A stretch of DNA of 44,676 nucleotides, taken from NCBI GenBank assembly GCA_031550325.1, contig JAVBOR010000049.1:1-44676 (forward strand), in the 5' to 3' direction. The stretch comes from JAVBTT01 sp031550325. Its GTDB lineage: Bacteria; Bacillota; Clostridia; Oscillospirales; UBA929. This document shows positions 1 to 10,078 of the stretch, one piece after another. Under the pieces are notes generated by a model, which was not told where the DNA came from, made no database searches, and saw only the letters and a list, made by a program, of their open reading frames with translations. Position 1 is the stretch's first letter. The number at the start of each line of letters is the position of its first letter. The translations under genes were made by a program, and so were the position numbers.

Positions 1-241
1 GCTGGACTGGTTGAGCGCAAAGCATGGAAACAAGTGACTTTCACGGATTCACTCCGGGAAAGTCACCCAATGCGCGTCTTCACAAAGACGCGTTCCTGCT
101 CCCGTTTGTAGACAAATCGAAGGTTTGTCTACAGTCTCAGCATTCCCGTCTTCACTCCGGGAATGCTCTACCCTGCGCGTCTTCGCGTAGACGCGACACT
201 TCTCCCGTTTTGTCAAAGAACCAACGGTTCTTTGACAAAAC
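1..241. repeat. Modular palindrome array downstream of gnd
   Basis: This stretch holds no gene. It is six consecutive hairpins: 34-66 (arms GTGACTTTC/GAAAGTCAC with inner CGGA/TCCG), 73-92 (CGCGTCTT/AAGACGCG), 107-133 (TGTAGACAAA/TTTGTCTACA), 139-167 (AGCATTCCCG/CGGGAATGCT), 176-195 (CGCGTCT/AGACGCG) and 207-241 (16-bp perfect arms starting GTTTTGTCAAAG, loop AAC). Positions 1-133 match 36910-37042 with three mismatches that I can see, and part recurs at 29278-29374. The array begins before the window. The last hairpin sits 2 bp from the gnd stop codon and may end that transcript, but no U-tract follows it. Confidence 0.85.
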
Positions 242-243
242 GC

Positions 244-1695
<1,452 letters not shown>

Positions 1696-1718
1696 AGCGC
1701 TCGCTCCTCTTTTCATTA

Positions 1719-2792
1719 TTATCGCTGGACGCGCGCGTTGCCTTCCCAAATGCTCCAAACCTGCGCCTCATCAGCCGGCGCGGCGTAGTCGGTAAGGACC
1801 GTTGTCGCCAGCGCGCCGGTCGCCCAGCCGAACTGAAGGCTCGTTTCCGGCGTCCAGCCGCGCAGCAAGCCGTACAGAAGGCCTCCAATAAATGCGTCGC
1901 CGCCGCCGATGCGGTCAAGCACATCGATGTCGCGCGGCAGGATGAGATTCCACTCCCCCTCGGCCAGCAGCATCGCGCCCCACTTGTGGCGGTTGGCGCT
2001 GTCCACCTGGCGAAGCGTCGTGGCAAACAGCTCGGCGTTGGGATACGCCCGCCGGGCGCTGTCCACCATGGCCTGGAAGGACTCAATCTTCGCCTCCAAA
2101 TCATTGCCGCCGTGCTCCGGCCCGGGAATGCGCAGACAGAGCTGAAAATCCTCCTCATTGCCCGCCAGCAGATCGGCCGTGGCGGCAATCCGCGAAAAGA
2201 CGCCGTGCAGCTCGTCCTCGCGGCCCTTCCAAAAGGAGGCGCGGTAATTCAGATCAAAGGAAACCCTCGTTCCGTATTTGTGGGCGGCATCGGCCAGCGC
2301 GAGGCACAGCCGCCCGCTTTCGGGGGAAAGCGCGGCAAACAGACCCGACAGATGCAGTACGGCGACGCCCTCCTGCCCAAACAGCCGCTCCAGGTCAAAG
2401 TCACCGACGTGCAGCCTGAGACCCACTTCACCGGCGCGGTCGTTGTAGACGCGCGGCCCGCGCGCGCCAAATCCCGCGTCGGCGATGTTGAACTGGTGCC
2501 TGACCCCCCAGGGCCCGTCGGGCTCCACCTCAGGGCCTTCATAGGCGATGCGGCGGCGCAGCAGATCATGTTGAATCAGCCGGGCGACGGGACTTCCCTT
2601 GACAAAGGCTGTGAGCACCTTCGTGGGCAGTCCGAGCGCCGATGAAACACTCAGCACATTGCTCTCCGCGCTGGTTCCGGTCATTAAAAACCGATCTGAC
2701 ATATGCACTGGCTGGCGGTCAGCCGGCGTGACCCGCACACCCATGCTGGTGGGCGCCACCAGCGCGTATCGGCAGTTTTCTTTAACCCGCAT
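1719..2792 (-). CDS. PfkB-family sugar kinase, probably 2-keto-3-deoxygluconate kinase-like
   Basis: This is an ATP-dependent ribokinase/PfkB-family kinase of 357 residues. The C-terminal family signature with the catalytic aspartate is clear (DRIGGGDAFIGGLLYGL), and a VYNDRAGE segment resembles the substrate lid of 2-keto-3-deoxygluconate kinases. The start at 2792 (MRVKENCRYALVAP) has GGAAGG and AAAGGTG upstream. A frame extending to 2930 has no comparable ribosome site and a low-complexity leader. It is first in a two-gene operon with gnd, which supports a role in aldonate or ketodeoxygluconate use. The exact substrate is inferred from family resemblance and context only. Confidence 0.8.
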   Translation of the reverse strand: MRVKENCRYALVAPTSMGVRVTPADRQPVHMSDRFLMTGTSAESNVLSVSSALGLPTKVLTAFVKGSPVARLIQHDLLRRRIAYEGPEVEPDGPWGVRHQFNIADAGFGARGPRVYNDRAGEVGLRLHVGDFDLERLFGQEGVAVLHLSGLFAALSPESGRLCLALADAAHKYGTRVSFDLNYRASFWKGREDELHGVFSRIAATADLLAGNEEDFQLCLRIPGPEHGGNDLEAKIESFQAMVDSARRAYPNAELFATTLRQVDSANRHKWGAMLLAEGEWNLILPRDIDVLDRIGGGDAFIGGLLYGLLRGWTPETSLQFGWATGALATTVLTDYAAPADEAQVWSIWEGNARVQR

Positions 2793-2920
2793 CAAAACAC
2801 CTTTCCTTCCCGAAGGCCTCAGGCCTCCCCGCGCAGCCGCGCTTTCTGCGTGAGGCATTTCCCTGGCGCGGCCCGTCAACAACTCATTTGCAGCTTCTTT
2901 CCCCGCCTTTCTCATGTTGG

Positions 2921-2949
2921 AGTCTACCACACAAGGGGGTAAACTTCAA
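2921..2949 (-). promoter_or_regulatory. Candidate promoter for the kinase-gnd operon
   Basis: On the minus strand there is a TTGAAG -35 (2944-2949), a 17-bp spacer and a TAGACT -10 (2921-2926). The -10 match is imperfect. The resulting leader of about 120 nt contains short GC-rich inverted repeats (AGGCC/GGCCT and CCTT/AAGG) near 2810-2830. Confidence 0.35.
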
Positions 2950-3159
2950 GCCCGGCCGTGACCGGACTGCCCGCTCCTCCCCCTTTCCATTATTTGGCCG
3001 CGGGGTTTTTTGTAAATCCTCTTTACAGCTCCGCTTTTAGTAACGATAATAGTAATGGACAAACGACAAACATTCAATTGTCGAAGAGACGTTCCCCGGC
3101 TTTCTGGGATGGCGGACACGCCGCGTTTTTGCATGAGCCGATATGTGGATTCTCCGGGA

Positions 3160-3203
3160 TATGGGCTGGGGTTTACGTCTTAATCCGTAAACCCTAGCCC
3201 ATA
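3160..3203. repeat. Isolated 18-bp-arm hairpin between divergent genes
   Basis: The arms TATGGGCTGGGGTTTACG (3160-3177) and CGTAAACCCTAGCCCATA (3186-3203) pair along 18 bp with one G-T wobble and an 8-nt loop. It follows no gene on either strand, since the flanking genes diverge, so it is not an ordinary terminator. The rest of 2950-3285 shows only a small CGACAA/TTGTCG inverted repeat at 3064-3083. Confidence 0.75.
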
Positions 3204-3285
3204 CTTTGTTTTAGCGAAGAAAAGTTGTCAAGTTTACATAACTGTCTTTGCTTTGACAATACTTGTGGAAGCCTGTTGATTCCTG

Positions 3286-3294
3286 TGATATAAT
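3286..3294 (+). promoter_or_regulatory. Extended -10 promoter of the hybrid kinase gene
   Basis: TGaTATAAT is a perfect -10 hexamer with the TGn extension. The TTGACA at 3253-3258 is 30 bp away, too far to serve as its -35. Transcription would begin near 3301, about 50 nt before the start codon. Confidence 0.6.
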
Positions 3295-3353
3295 CATATT
3301 TAAATGGGTATTAGAGGGTTGTTTGTAATTGCAACCAAGGGGGATGATGTGTG

Positions 3354-5804
3354 ATGAGCGCTCCTGAGCCGGGCGTCAACGCCAACGCAGAAAATCTTAA
3401 CAGAGCACTGGCGCAGATTACCAAGACGCCCGCGTTAACCGCCGGTATCTTAAAGGACGCCACCGACGTCATTGCGACAGAGGGCTGCCTCGCTTTGAAC
3501 ACCACGCGTGTGGGCATCTGGCGTGTAAACTATACCGGAAATTACCTGGAAAGCATTACAAGCTATTGCACGCTGGACGGCGTAATCACCGTCCAGGAGG
3601 ACTTCCCCCTGGATGAGAGGCCGTATTACCTGAAGCTGCTGACCAACGAGCGGCTCATTGTCATCAATGACGCCACGGTTGACACGGTTCTTCCCAACCT
3701 GCGCGAGACCTACGGCAAGGATCTGTGCTCGCTTTTGGACGCGCCGATTCGCATGGGCGGCGAACTTGTGGGCGTTGTGTGCATAGAGCAGTTCTGTGTC
3801 CCGCGTCGCTGGACGATCGAGGAACAGAATTTCGCCAGCTCACTGGCCGACTTTACGGCGCTGGCCATGGAGTCGGCGCAGAGACTCCAGGCCATGGAAG
3901 AACTCGCCCTGAGCAAGCGCCGCACCGAAACGCTGATGTCCAACCTGCCCGGAATGGTCTACCAATGTCTGAACGACCCGCCGGAATTTACGTTTACTTT
4001 CGTCAGCGAAGGTTGCCGCATGCTGACAGGATACTCTCCCGAAGAGCTGATGCACAACAACTCGCTGAAGTTTTTTGACATGATCCACCACGACGACGTC
4101 GGCCCGCTGGAAAAGCTCAACAGCGAGACGCTCTCAATAGGGCTGCCGCTGGAAACCACTTTCCGCATGATTATGAAAGACGGCAGCGTCAAGTGGATCT
4201 GGGAGCGCAGCCGCGTTGTGGAGAAAAACCCCGACGGCTCGCCGCGCGTTTTGGAGGGCTTTTACACCGACATCACCGAGCAGCGCCGCCTGGAGGCGGC
4301 CGAGCTGGCAAACCGCGCCAAGGGGGAGTTTCTGGCCAACATGAGCCATGAAATACGCACGCCCATGAACGCCATTCTGGGCATGACCGATCTCGCGCTG
4401 CGCCAAAATCCGTCCGATACCACCACGGAGTATCTGCGAAACATTCGTACGGCGGCCGACTCTCTGCTGACCATCATCAACGACATACTTGACTTCTCCA
4501 AGGTGGAGGCCGGGGTCATCGAGGTTGTCCCTGAAACATATGTGGTGGGATCCTTTATCAACGATATTGTCACCATGATCAACATGCGCATCGGCGACAA
4601 ACCGCTCGAATTCATTGTGGAGGACAGCCCGAACCTGCCTCACAAGCTGATCGGAGACAGCACCAGAGTCAAGCAAATCGCCATCAACCTGCTGACCAAC
4701 GCCGTGAAATTCACCAAGAGCGGTCATGTCTGCGTCAGTTTCGACGCAAGGCCCGCCCCGACGCCCGACCGCGTTTTATTCAAGGTTGCCGTCGAGGACA
4801 CCGGTCTCGGCATCAAGCGGGAGGATCTGCCCCGCCTTTTCGGAAACTTCTCCCAACTCGATACAAAGAAAAACCGCAATGTCGAGGGTTCCGGGCTTGG
4901 GCTGGCGATTTCGAAAAAGCTGGTCGAGCTTATGGGCGGCGTGATCTCGGTGGAAAGCGTCTATGGCAAAGGCTCCTGTTTCAGTTTTGAAATCGAGCAG
5001 GGGGTCGCGGACAGCACGCCCGCTGCGCGCCTGACCCGCGCCGGCGGAAGTCATGTCGCCGTCTGGCTGGACAGCGACGTCAAAGCCCGGAGCCTTGTGG
5101 CCAAGCTCAGCGCGCTGGGCGTAAAGGCTGCCATCGAGCGCGACCCCGGGAGCTTCTCACAGTACACGCACGTGTTTTTCGACTACTTCCGAAACAGGGA
5201 GATTCCCCGCATGGGCCTGGAAAACGTAAAACTGGTCGCGCTTTCCCGGAGCATTGTCAACGACCGGGAGCTTTCCGACGCGGTCACGGTCTACAGCCCG
5301 CTGACCACGCCGCTTTTGGCCAGAATATTGGAGGAGGGTCCGTCCGCCGACCCGGACATCCCGCAGGAAGAGTCTGTGCGCGCGACGCTGACGCTCAATA
5401 ATGTCCACGCGCTGATCGTCGACGACAACGAGATCAATCTGGTCATTGCCGAGAACATTCTGATGAACTACGGCGCGCGGGTGTCTGTGGTCACCACGGG
5501 CGCAGAAGCGCTGAGCATGATCGGCAGCTGCGCCTATGACATTGTGTTTATGGATCACATGATGCCGGAAATGGACGGCGTGGAAGCCACCCAGCACATT
5601 CGCCGGCAGGCCGGGGAGCGGTTTAAGACGCTGCCGATCGTTGCGCTGACGGCCAATGCCGTGGGCGACGTGCGCGAGATGTTTTTGCGTTGCGGCATGA
5701 ACGACTTTTTGTCCAAACCCATCGAGGTCCGCGAACTGGAGCGTGTGCTCCGGCAGTGGCTCCCCGCTGAAAAATGCCGGGTTACCGCCCATCTCGGCGC
5801 ATAA
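3354..5804 (+). CDS. Hybrid sensor histidine kinase / response regulator (GAF-PAS-HisKA-HATPase-REC)
   Basis: The 816-residue protein has no membrane segment and is probably a cytoplasmic sensor. In order it has a GAF-like domain (about 15-175), a PAS domain with PAC-like end (about 190-315), a HisKA dimerisation domain with the phospho-accepting His332 in SHEIRTPMN, and an HATPase domain with NLLTNAVKF, DTGLGI and GSGLGLAISKK. A degenerate receiver-like segment follows (about 515-660), then a C-terminal receiver with DDNE, phospho-acceptor Asp734 in FMDHMMPEMDG, and LSKPIE. ATG 3354 follows AAGGGGG; GTG 3351 is an equally possible start. No DNA-binding output domain is present, so the signal must pass to another partner. 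The EutH-like gene starts 36 bp downstream and is probably co-transcribed, which hints at a ligand connected with its substrate. Confidence 0.92.
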   Translation: MSAPEPGVNANAENLNRALAQITKTPALTAGILKDATDVIATEGCLALNTTRVGIWRVNYTGNYLESITSYCTLDGVITVQEDFPLDERPYYLKLLTNERLIVINDATVDTVLPNLRETYGKDLCSLLDAPIRMGGELVGVVCIEQFCVPRRWTIEEQNFASSLADFTALAMESAQRLQAMEELALSKRRTETLMSNLPGMVYQCLNDPPEFTFTFVSEGCRMLTGYSPEELMHNNSLKFFDMIHHDDVGPLEKLNSETLSIGLPLETTFRMIMKDGSVKWIWERSRVVEKNPDGSPRVLEGFYTDITEQRRLEAAELANRAKGEFLANMSHEIRTPMNAILGMTDLALRQNPSDTTTEYLRNIRTAADSLLTIINDILDFSKVEAGVIEVVPETYVVGSFINDIVTMINMRIGDKPLEFIVEDSPNLPHKLIGDSTRVKQIAINLLTNAVKFTKSGHVCVSFDARPAPTPDRVLFKVAVEDTGLGIKREDLPRLFGNFSQLDTKKNRNVEGSGLGLAISKKLVELMGGVISVESVYGKGSCFSFEIEQGVADSTPAARLTRAGGSHVAVWLDSDVKARSLVAKLSALGVKAAIERDPGSFSQYTHVFFDYFRNREIPRMGLENVKLVALSRSIVNDRELSDAVTVYSPLTTPLLARILEEGPSADPDIPQEESVRATLTLNNVHALIVDDNEINLVIAENILMNYGARVSVVTTGAEALSMIGSCAYDIVFMDHMMPEMDGVEATQHIRRQAGERFKTLPIVALTANAVGDVREMFLRCGMNDFLSKPIEVRELERVLRQWLPAEKCRVTAHLGA

Positions 5805-5840
5805 TCCAACATGGGCGTCCACGCGTTAAGGGGGGCTTAT

Positions 5841-7049
5841 TTGTTTAGTCAGCTTATCGAGGGCATTCACGCCGACTGGTTTGTCCAGTCCCTGTCCCGT
5901 TTTGCGCGTGAGATCTCCGTCAGCACAGTCGTGATGAGCGTTCTGGTGGTCTTTATGCTTGTCGGCCTGGTGGACAAGCTGAGGGGGAACAGACACGGCT
6001 ACGGGGAGCGCTTTGATGCGGGGTTCCACGCCATGGGCGACCTCGCGCTCGCCGTTGTGGGCATCGTGTCTCTGTCTCCCGTGCTGACGCTTTTGCTGCA
6101 GCCGATCGTCACGCCGATCTGCAGTCTCCTGGGCGCGAGCCCCGCGATGTTCCCCTCGATGCTCCTGGCCACGGACATGGGCGGTTACGCGCTGTCAGTT
6201 CAAATGGCCGGGGAAGGCCAGGCGGCCGTCGGACAATATGGCGGCCTGATCGTGGCCTCCATGATGGGGATCACCATCTGCTTTACGATCCCCTACGCAC
6301 TGCGCATGGTCAAAAAAGAGGATCACCCCATTTTGGCCAGGGGGATCCTCATAGGCATCGCCACGATGCCCATCGGCTGCTTTGTGGGCGGCGCGCTCAT
6401 GGCGCTGACCTCAACGCCGCTGTCCTGGAGCCAATTGTTTTTCAACACGCTTCCGGTTCTGCTCCTTTCCCTGGTGGTCGCCGCCGGGCTTCTGCTGAAA
6501 CCGGCCCTTCTGCTCAGGGGCTTTGCCGCCTTTGGCAAAGCCGTCTCGCTGGTCGTTGCGGTCAGCCCTGCCATCGCGGTGTTTCAGTACCTCACCGGCC
6601 TGCGGCTCCCGCTTTTTTACAAAATGGTGGTGTACGACCCTGTTTTGGACGGTGTTCCGCTGGAAAAGGGCCTGCTGCTGGTGGGCCAAATCGCCATTGT
6701 GCTGATCGGCGCGTTTCCGCTGATCCGCTTTTTAACTCTTCGCCTGGCAAAGCCTATGAACGCGCTCGGACAAAAAACTGGAATCGATCCCGATTCCTCC
6801 TCCAGTCTGCTGACACAGCTTGCCAGCAGCATTCCCGTTTGGAGCGTCATGGAGCGCATGAACGACCGCGGCAAGCTGATTAACGTGGCGTTCTCGGTGT
6901 CCGGCTCCTTTGTGCTTGGCGACATGCTGGCCTTTGTCGGCGGGGTAAACCCCGGAATGGTGTTTCCGATGATTGCCGCGAAGCTCACCGCAGGCTTAAG
7001 CGCCCTTGTCCTTGCGGCTAGTCTGGCTTCCCGCCGCAAAGCCAAATAA
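5841..7049 (+). CDS. eutH: EutH-family ethanolamine permease
   Basis: This is a polytopic membrane protein of 402 residues with about ten hydrophobic segments. It has the EutH hallmarks of an NRHGYGERFDAGFHAMGDLAL region, a LLATDMGGYALS segment and a FVLGDMLAFVGGVNPGM segment near the C-terminus. It should import ethanolamine. The start is taken as TTG 5841 because AAGGGGGG lies 5 bp upstream; the in-frame ATG at 5811 has no ribosome site. No other eut gene, microcompartment gene or ANTAR-type antiterminator is visible, so the transporter stands alone behind the hybrid kinase gene. Its stop codon directly abuts the stop codon of the convergent gene, leaving no room for a terminator. Confidence 0.85.
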   Translation: MFSQLIEGIHADWFVQSLSRFAREISVSTVVMSVLVVFMLVGLVDKLRGNRHGYGERFDAGFHAMGDLALAVVGIVSLSPVLTLLLQPIVTPICSLLGASPAMFPSMLLATDMGGYALSVQMAGEGQAAVGQYGGLIVASMMGITICFTIPYALRMVKKEDHPILARGILIGIATMPIGCFVGGALMALTSTPLSWSQLFFNTLPVLLLSLVVAAGLLLKPALLLRGFAAFGKAVSLVVAVSPAIAVFQYLTGLRLPLFYKMVVYDPVLDGVPLEKGLLLVGQIAIVLIGAFPLIRFLTLRLAKPMNALGQKTGIDPDSSSSLLTQLASSIPVWSVMERMNDRGKLINVAFSVSGSFVLGDMLAFVGGVNPGMVFPMIAAKLTAGLSALVLAASLASRRKAK

Positions 7050-7577
7050 TCACTGCCCCTCGGACGGCCCTTCGGCGGGCAGCTCGGGGGGCTTTTGTCC
7101 GGTGATCTCCTGCAGGCGCGCATACTGCCAGTCGATTTCCCGCACAGCTGCCTCGGGGTCGTTCTTTACGCCCTGATGCGCCGCGGCCACCACCGCGTAA
7201 ATCGCCGCCCTGAGCGCGTTTTCCTCATCCCGGACGGCCTCGGTGGTGTAGTCGGCGGCCCAGGCCGAGGCCTGAAAACCGACACGCGCGGCCTTGGCCA
7301 TCTTGGGGGGCCTGCGCGTGATTTTTCCCAGATACTTGGCGGCCGTTTGAACCTCCTCGGCAGTCATGGCGTCCTTCGTCCAGGCGCGCACCGCCTCAAG
7401 GGCCGTCCGCGCGCACCGGTCGCCCATCGTCATGCGTTCAAACAACTCAAGGGTTCGCTCCGCGCAGTCTGCCGCCCAAACGACCTTGGTGACGTGGTCA
7501 CACGAGGCCAGAAGGTCGGCAATCGGGCGGATATCGGCGTTTTCGGTCACTTCGTCTCCGCGTTTTTGACGTTTCAT
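7050..7577 (-). CDS. Imm-5-like putative immunity protein (all-helical)
   Basis: This is a soluble, Ala-rich, mostly helical protein of 175 residues. The segment CAERTLELFERMTMGDRCARTALEAVRAW resembles the core of the Imm-5-like putative immunity family, in which a CAE..L.LFE...P.D.RPR.AIEA.R.W pattern recurs. ATG 7577 follows GAGGAG at good spacing. It lies 43 bp after glpK and is probably in the same transcript. No toxin gene is adjacent, so an immunity role is only a family label. A structural or metabolic role linked to glycerol use cannot be excluded. Confidence 0.5.
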   Translation of the reverse strand: MKRQKRGDEVTENADIRPIADLLASCDHVTKVVWAADCAERTLELFERMTMGDRCARTALEAVRAWTKDAMTAEEVQTAAKYLGKITRRPPKMAKAARVGFQASAWAADYTTEAVRDEENALRAAIYAVVAAAHQGVKNDPEAAVREIDWQYARLQEITGQKPPELPAEGPSEGQ

Positions 7578-7620
7578 GTTCACTTCTCCTCACAATGCGC
7601 GCTTCGCGGGCTGTGCCGCA

Positions 7621-9111
7621 TTATTTCGTCCAGCCCATGGCCCGACCGACGGCAAGGCGCCAGCCTTCGCGCAGATGGGCTCGCTCGGCGTCGCCCATGC
7701 GCGGCTTAAACACCGTTTCAGTCCTCCAGAGCGACGCTAAAGACGCCCTGTCCGACCATACGCCCGCCGCCAGCCCGGCCAGGCACGCGGCGCCCCACGC
7801 CGTGGTCTGCACAACGCGTGGCCGCACGACGGTTTTCCCTGAGATATCGGCCTGAAACTGCATCAGCACGTCGCTGACAGACGCCCCGCCGTCGGCGCGA
7901 AGCTCGGCTGCCGCGATGGCGGCGTCCTGTTCCATGGCGTCCATAAAGGCGTCGGTCTGGTAGGCGATGGACTCCAGCGCGGCGCGCGCGAGATGCGCCC
8001 TGGAGGTGCCGCGCGTCAGCCCAATGATCAGGCCACGCGCCGACGCGTCCCAGTACGGCGCACCGAGCCCGGTAAACGCCGGCACCATGTACACTCCGCC
8101 CGTGTCAAGCACGCTTTCGGCCAGCGTATCGCACTCGCTGGCCCTGTCAATCAGCCTAAGCTCTTCGCGCAGCCACTGAATGACCGAGCCCGCGTTAAAT
8201 ACGCTGCCCTCAAGCGCGTACTCGACCTCCCCGCCCAGGCCCCACGCGATGGTCGTAAGCAGCTTTTGATTCGACGTGACGCGCCGCGCGCCGGTGTTCA
8301 TCATCAAGAAGCAGCCCGTGCCGTAGGTACACTTGACCTGGCCCGGCGCAAAGCACGCCTGGCCAAACAGCGCGGCCTGCTGGTCCCCCGCCACGCCGAA
8401 AATGGGCACGCCCTTGATCGCGTCTCCGAGGAAATCAAGCCCTCCCGCCGCCTCGCCGAAAAAGCAGCCGGACGGCCGCACCTCGGGCAGGATGGCCATC
8501 GGTACGCCGAGGATACCGCAGAGCTGCTCGTCCCAGCACAGCGTATCAAGGTTAAACAGCATCGTGCGGGCTGCGTTTGTATAGTCGGTGGCGTGCACGG
8601 TTCCGGCCGTGAGATGCCACAAAAGCCAGCTGTCCACGGTCCCGAAAAGCAGTTCCCCCGCCTCGGCGCGGCGGCGGGCGCCATCTATGTTGTCCAGCAG
8701 CCAGGCGATCTTTGTGGCGCTGAAATACGGGTCAATCTCAAGCCCTGTTTTGCTTCGGATCAGGCCCGCCAGCCCGGCGCGCTCAAGCCGCTCGCACTGC
8801 GGCGCCGTGCGCCGACACTGCCAGACCACTGCGTTGGCCACGGGCTGACCGGTGGCGCGGTCCCATACAATCGTCGTTTCACGCTGATTGGCCAGTCCGA
8901 TCGCCGAGGGTTTGATCCCACCCTCCAGCGCGCGGGCGGCGGCAATAAGCTGGGTGCGCAGAAGCTCGAAGGGATCGTGCTCCACCCATCCCGGCCGGGG
9001 ATAAACTTGGGCAAACGTCTGCGAGGCCGAGGAAAGCGTATCTCCGCCGCTGTCAAACACAATGGCGCGCGAGCTTGTGGTTCCCTGATCGAGCGCAAGC
9101 AGACAGGCCAT
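7621..9111 (-). CDS. glpK: Glycerol kinase
   Basis: This FGGY-family kinase phosphorylates glycerol to sn-glycerol 3-phosphate. The 496-residue protein has the phosphate-binding start ALDQGTTSSRAIVFD, the TDYTNAARTMLFN and YFSATKIAWLL segments typical of glycerol kinases, the GVAGDQQAALFGQ hinge and the C-terminal ALEGSVFNAGSVIQWL and GLGAPYWD motifs. ATG 9111 has AAAAGGGGTG upstream. Where many Firmicute enzymes carry the HPr-phosphorylated histidine (a YHFYG-like stretch), this one reads SGCFFGE, so direct PTS phosphorylation may be absent; this is an inference. No glycerol facilitator or glycerol 3-phosphate dehydrogenase gene lies next to it. Confidence 0.95.
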   Translation of the reverse strand: MACLLALDQGTTSSRAIVFDSGGDTLSSASQTFAQVYPRPGWVEHDPFELLRTQLIAAARALEGGIKPSAIGLANQRETTIVWDRATGQPVANAVVWQCRRTAPQCERLERAGLAGLIRSKTGLEIDPYFSATKIAWLLDNIDGARRRAEAGELLFGTVDSWLLWHLTAGTVHATDYTNAARTMLFNLDTLCWDEQLCGILGVPMAILPEVRPSGCFFGEAAGGLDFLGDAIKGVPIFGVAGDQQAALFGQACFAPGQVKCTYGTGCFLMMNTGARRVTSNQKLLTTIAWGLGGEVEYALEGSVFNAGSVIQWLREELRLIDRASECDTLAESVLDTGGVYMVPAFTGLGAPYWDASARGLIIGLTRGTSRAHLARAALESIAYQTDAFMDAMEQDAAIAAAELRADGGASVSDVLMQFQADISGKTVVRPRVVQTTAWGAACLAGLAAGVWSDRASLASLWRTETVFKPRMGDAERAHLREGWRLAVGRAMGWTK

Positions 9112-9131
9112 CAAATCACCCCTTTTGATCA

Positions 9132-9161
9132 ATCATATATGGCGCGCTGCTCGAAAGTCAA
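9132..9161 (-). promoter_or_regulatory. glpK promoter
   Basis: On the minus strand TTGACT (9156-9161) and TATGAT (9132-9137) are separated by 18 bp, about 20 bp before the glpK start. The remaining 9162-9362 region shows nothing else that I can name. Confidence 0.6.
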
Positions 9162-9362
9162 GTAAAACTGACTTACCGTCCGGGACGCATTTAACCCCGC
9201 CCCGCCGCGCCCCGGCTTAGCCCGAACCGTTTTTGCCCCGCCGCCGGTCATGCGCAATGCGTCTGTTTTTGCCAAATTCGCAATTTATTTCAAATTTTAT
9301 GCCCTGCAACGAAAGAAATCTTCTGTTTTCCTTAACATGGTATGGTCTTTTTAAATCTCGCG

Positions 9363-9371
9363 TGATATACT
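9363..9371 (+). promoter_or_regulatory. Extended -10 promoter of the DUF4867-Ldh operon
   Basis: TGaTATACT is an extended -10 about 36 bp before the start codon of the DUF4867 gene. No good -35 lies at 17 bp; TTAACA at 9332-9337 is too distant. Confidence 0.45.
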
Positions 9372-9406
9372 CACACCACACGGCCATTTTACCAAGGAGG
9401 ATTCAG

Positions 9407-10078
9407 ATGAACGAGTTATTGCCGGCGCTGCGCGAGGCAAATCCCGGTCTGGTGATTTTTGAGACAACCTCTCCACATTTTGCGCAGTACGGACGGATTG
9501 TCGAGCATCCCGGCCTCGCAGCCGTCGTCGACTATCTGGCGCAAAACGTGCCGATCGGACACAAGGGCGTGGAGGTTGTCCCGTCCGACCAGGGCGCGGA
9601 GGCGCTGGACGTTTTTCCGGCGCTCGAGCAGGCCCTGATGGGCGGTCTGCCCGCGCAGCTGGGCTGGTGCAGCGGCAAGGGCGGCGCGCTGACCGCGCTG
9701 GAGTACCACATGGGCAGCGGGATTTTGCTCGCCGCCACCGACCTTGTGCTGCTGCTCGGTGACGTGCGCGCGCTGCATGCGTCAACCCTCTACAGCGACA
9801 ACCTCAGAGCTTTTTTTGTTCCCGCCCGGCAGAGCGTTGAGCTGTACGGAACGACGCTGTACCACACGCCCTGCGCCGCGCGCAAAAGCGGGTTCAAGGC
9901 GGGCGTCATGCTGCCGCGCGGCACCGGCGAGCCGCTGGAAGAGGCGTCAGAATGCCCGACGCTTCGGGCGAAGAACAAGTGGATGGTGGCGCATGTCGAT
10001 GAGGACGAGCTCATTTCTTTAGGTGTTCCGGGGCTCATTTTTGGCAGGGCGCTGAGCCTTCGCCCGGTGGACAGCTGA
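9407..10078 (+). CDS. DUF4867 family protein
   Basis: The 223-residue soluble protein has the DUF4867 pattern: LREANPGLVIFE near the start, FAQYGRIV, GGLPAQLGWCSGKGGALTALEYH, DLVLLLGDV, FFVPARQSVELYGTTLYHTPC and GVMLPRGTGEPLE. The many short strands, the invariant EYH and the VELY.TTL.H.PC block suggest a cupin-like sugar-acid isomerase fold, but the activity is not established. ATG 9407 follows a perfect AAGGAGG 6 bp upstream. The stop codon overlaps the next start by one base (TGATG), so this gene and the oxidoreductase gene are translationally coupled and probably act in one small-molecule pathway. Confidence 0.8.
   Translation: MNELLPALREANPGLVIFETTSPHFAQYGRIVEHPGLAAVVDYLAQNVPIGHKGVEVVPSDQGAEALDVFPALEQALMGGLPAQLGWCSGKGGALTALEYHMGSGILLAATDLVLLLGDVRALHASTLYSDNLRAFFVPARQSVELYGTTLYHTPCAARKSGFKAGVMLPRGTGEPLEEASECPTLRAKNKWMVAHVDEDELISLGVPGLIFGRALSLRPVDS

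Noticed and set aside
3253..3258. TTGACA as -35 of the hybrid kinase promoter
   Set aside because: It is 30 bp from the -10, far beyond the 16-18 bp that sigma-A promoters use.
5805..5840. ANTAR-type double-hairpin antiterminator before eutH
   Set aside because: The gap is only 36 bp and has no paired hexaloop hairpins.
5811..5841. ATG 5811 as the eutH start
   Set aside because: It has no ribosome binding site, while TTG 5841 follows AAGGGGGG at 5 bp.
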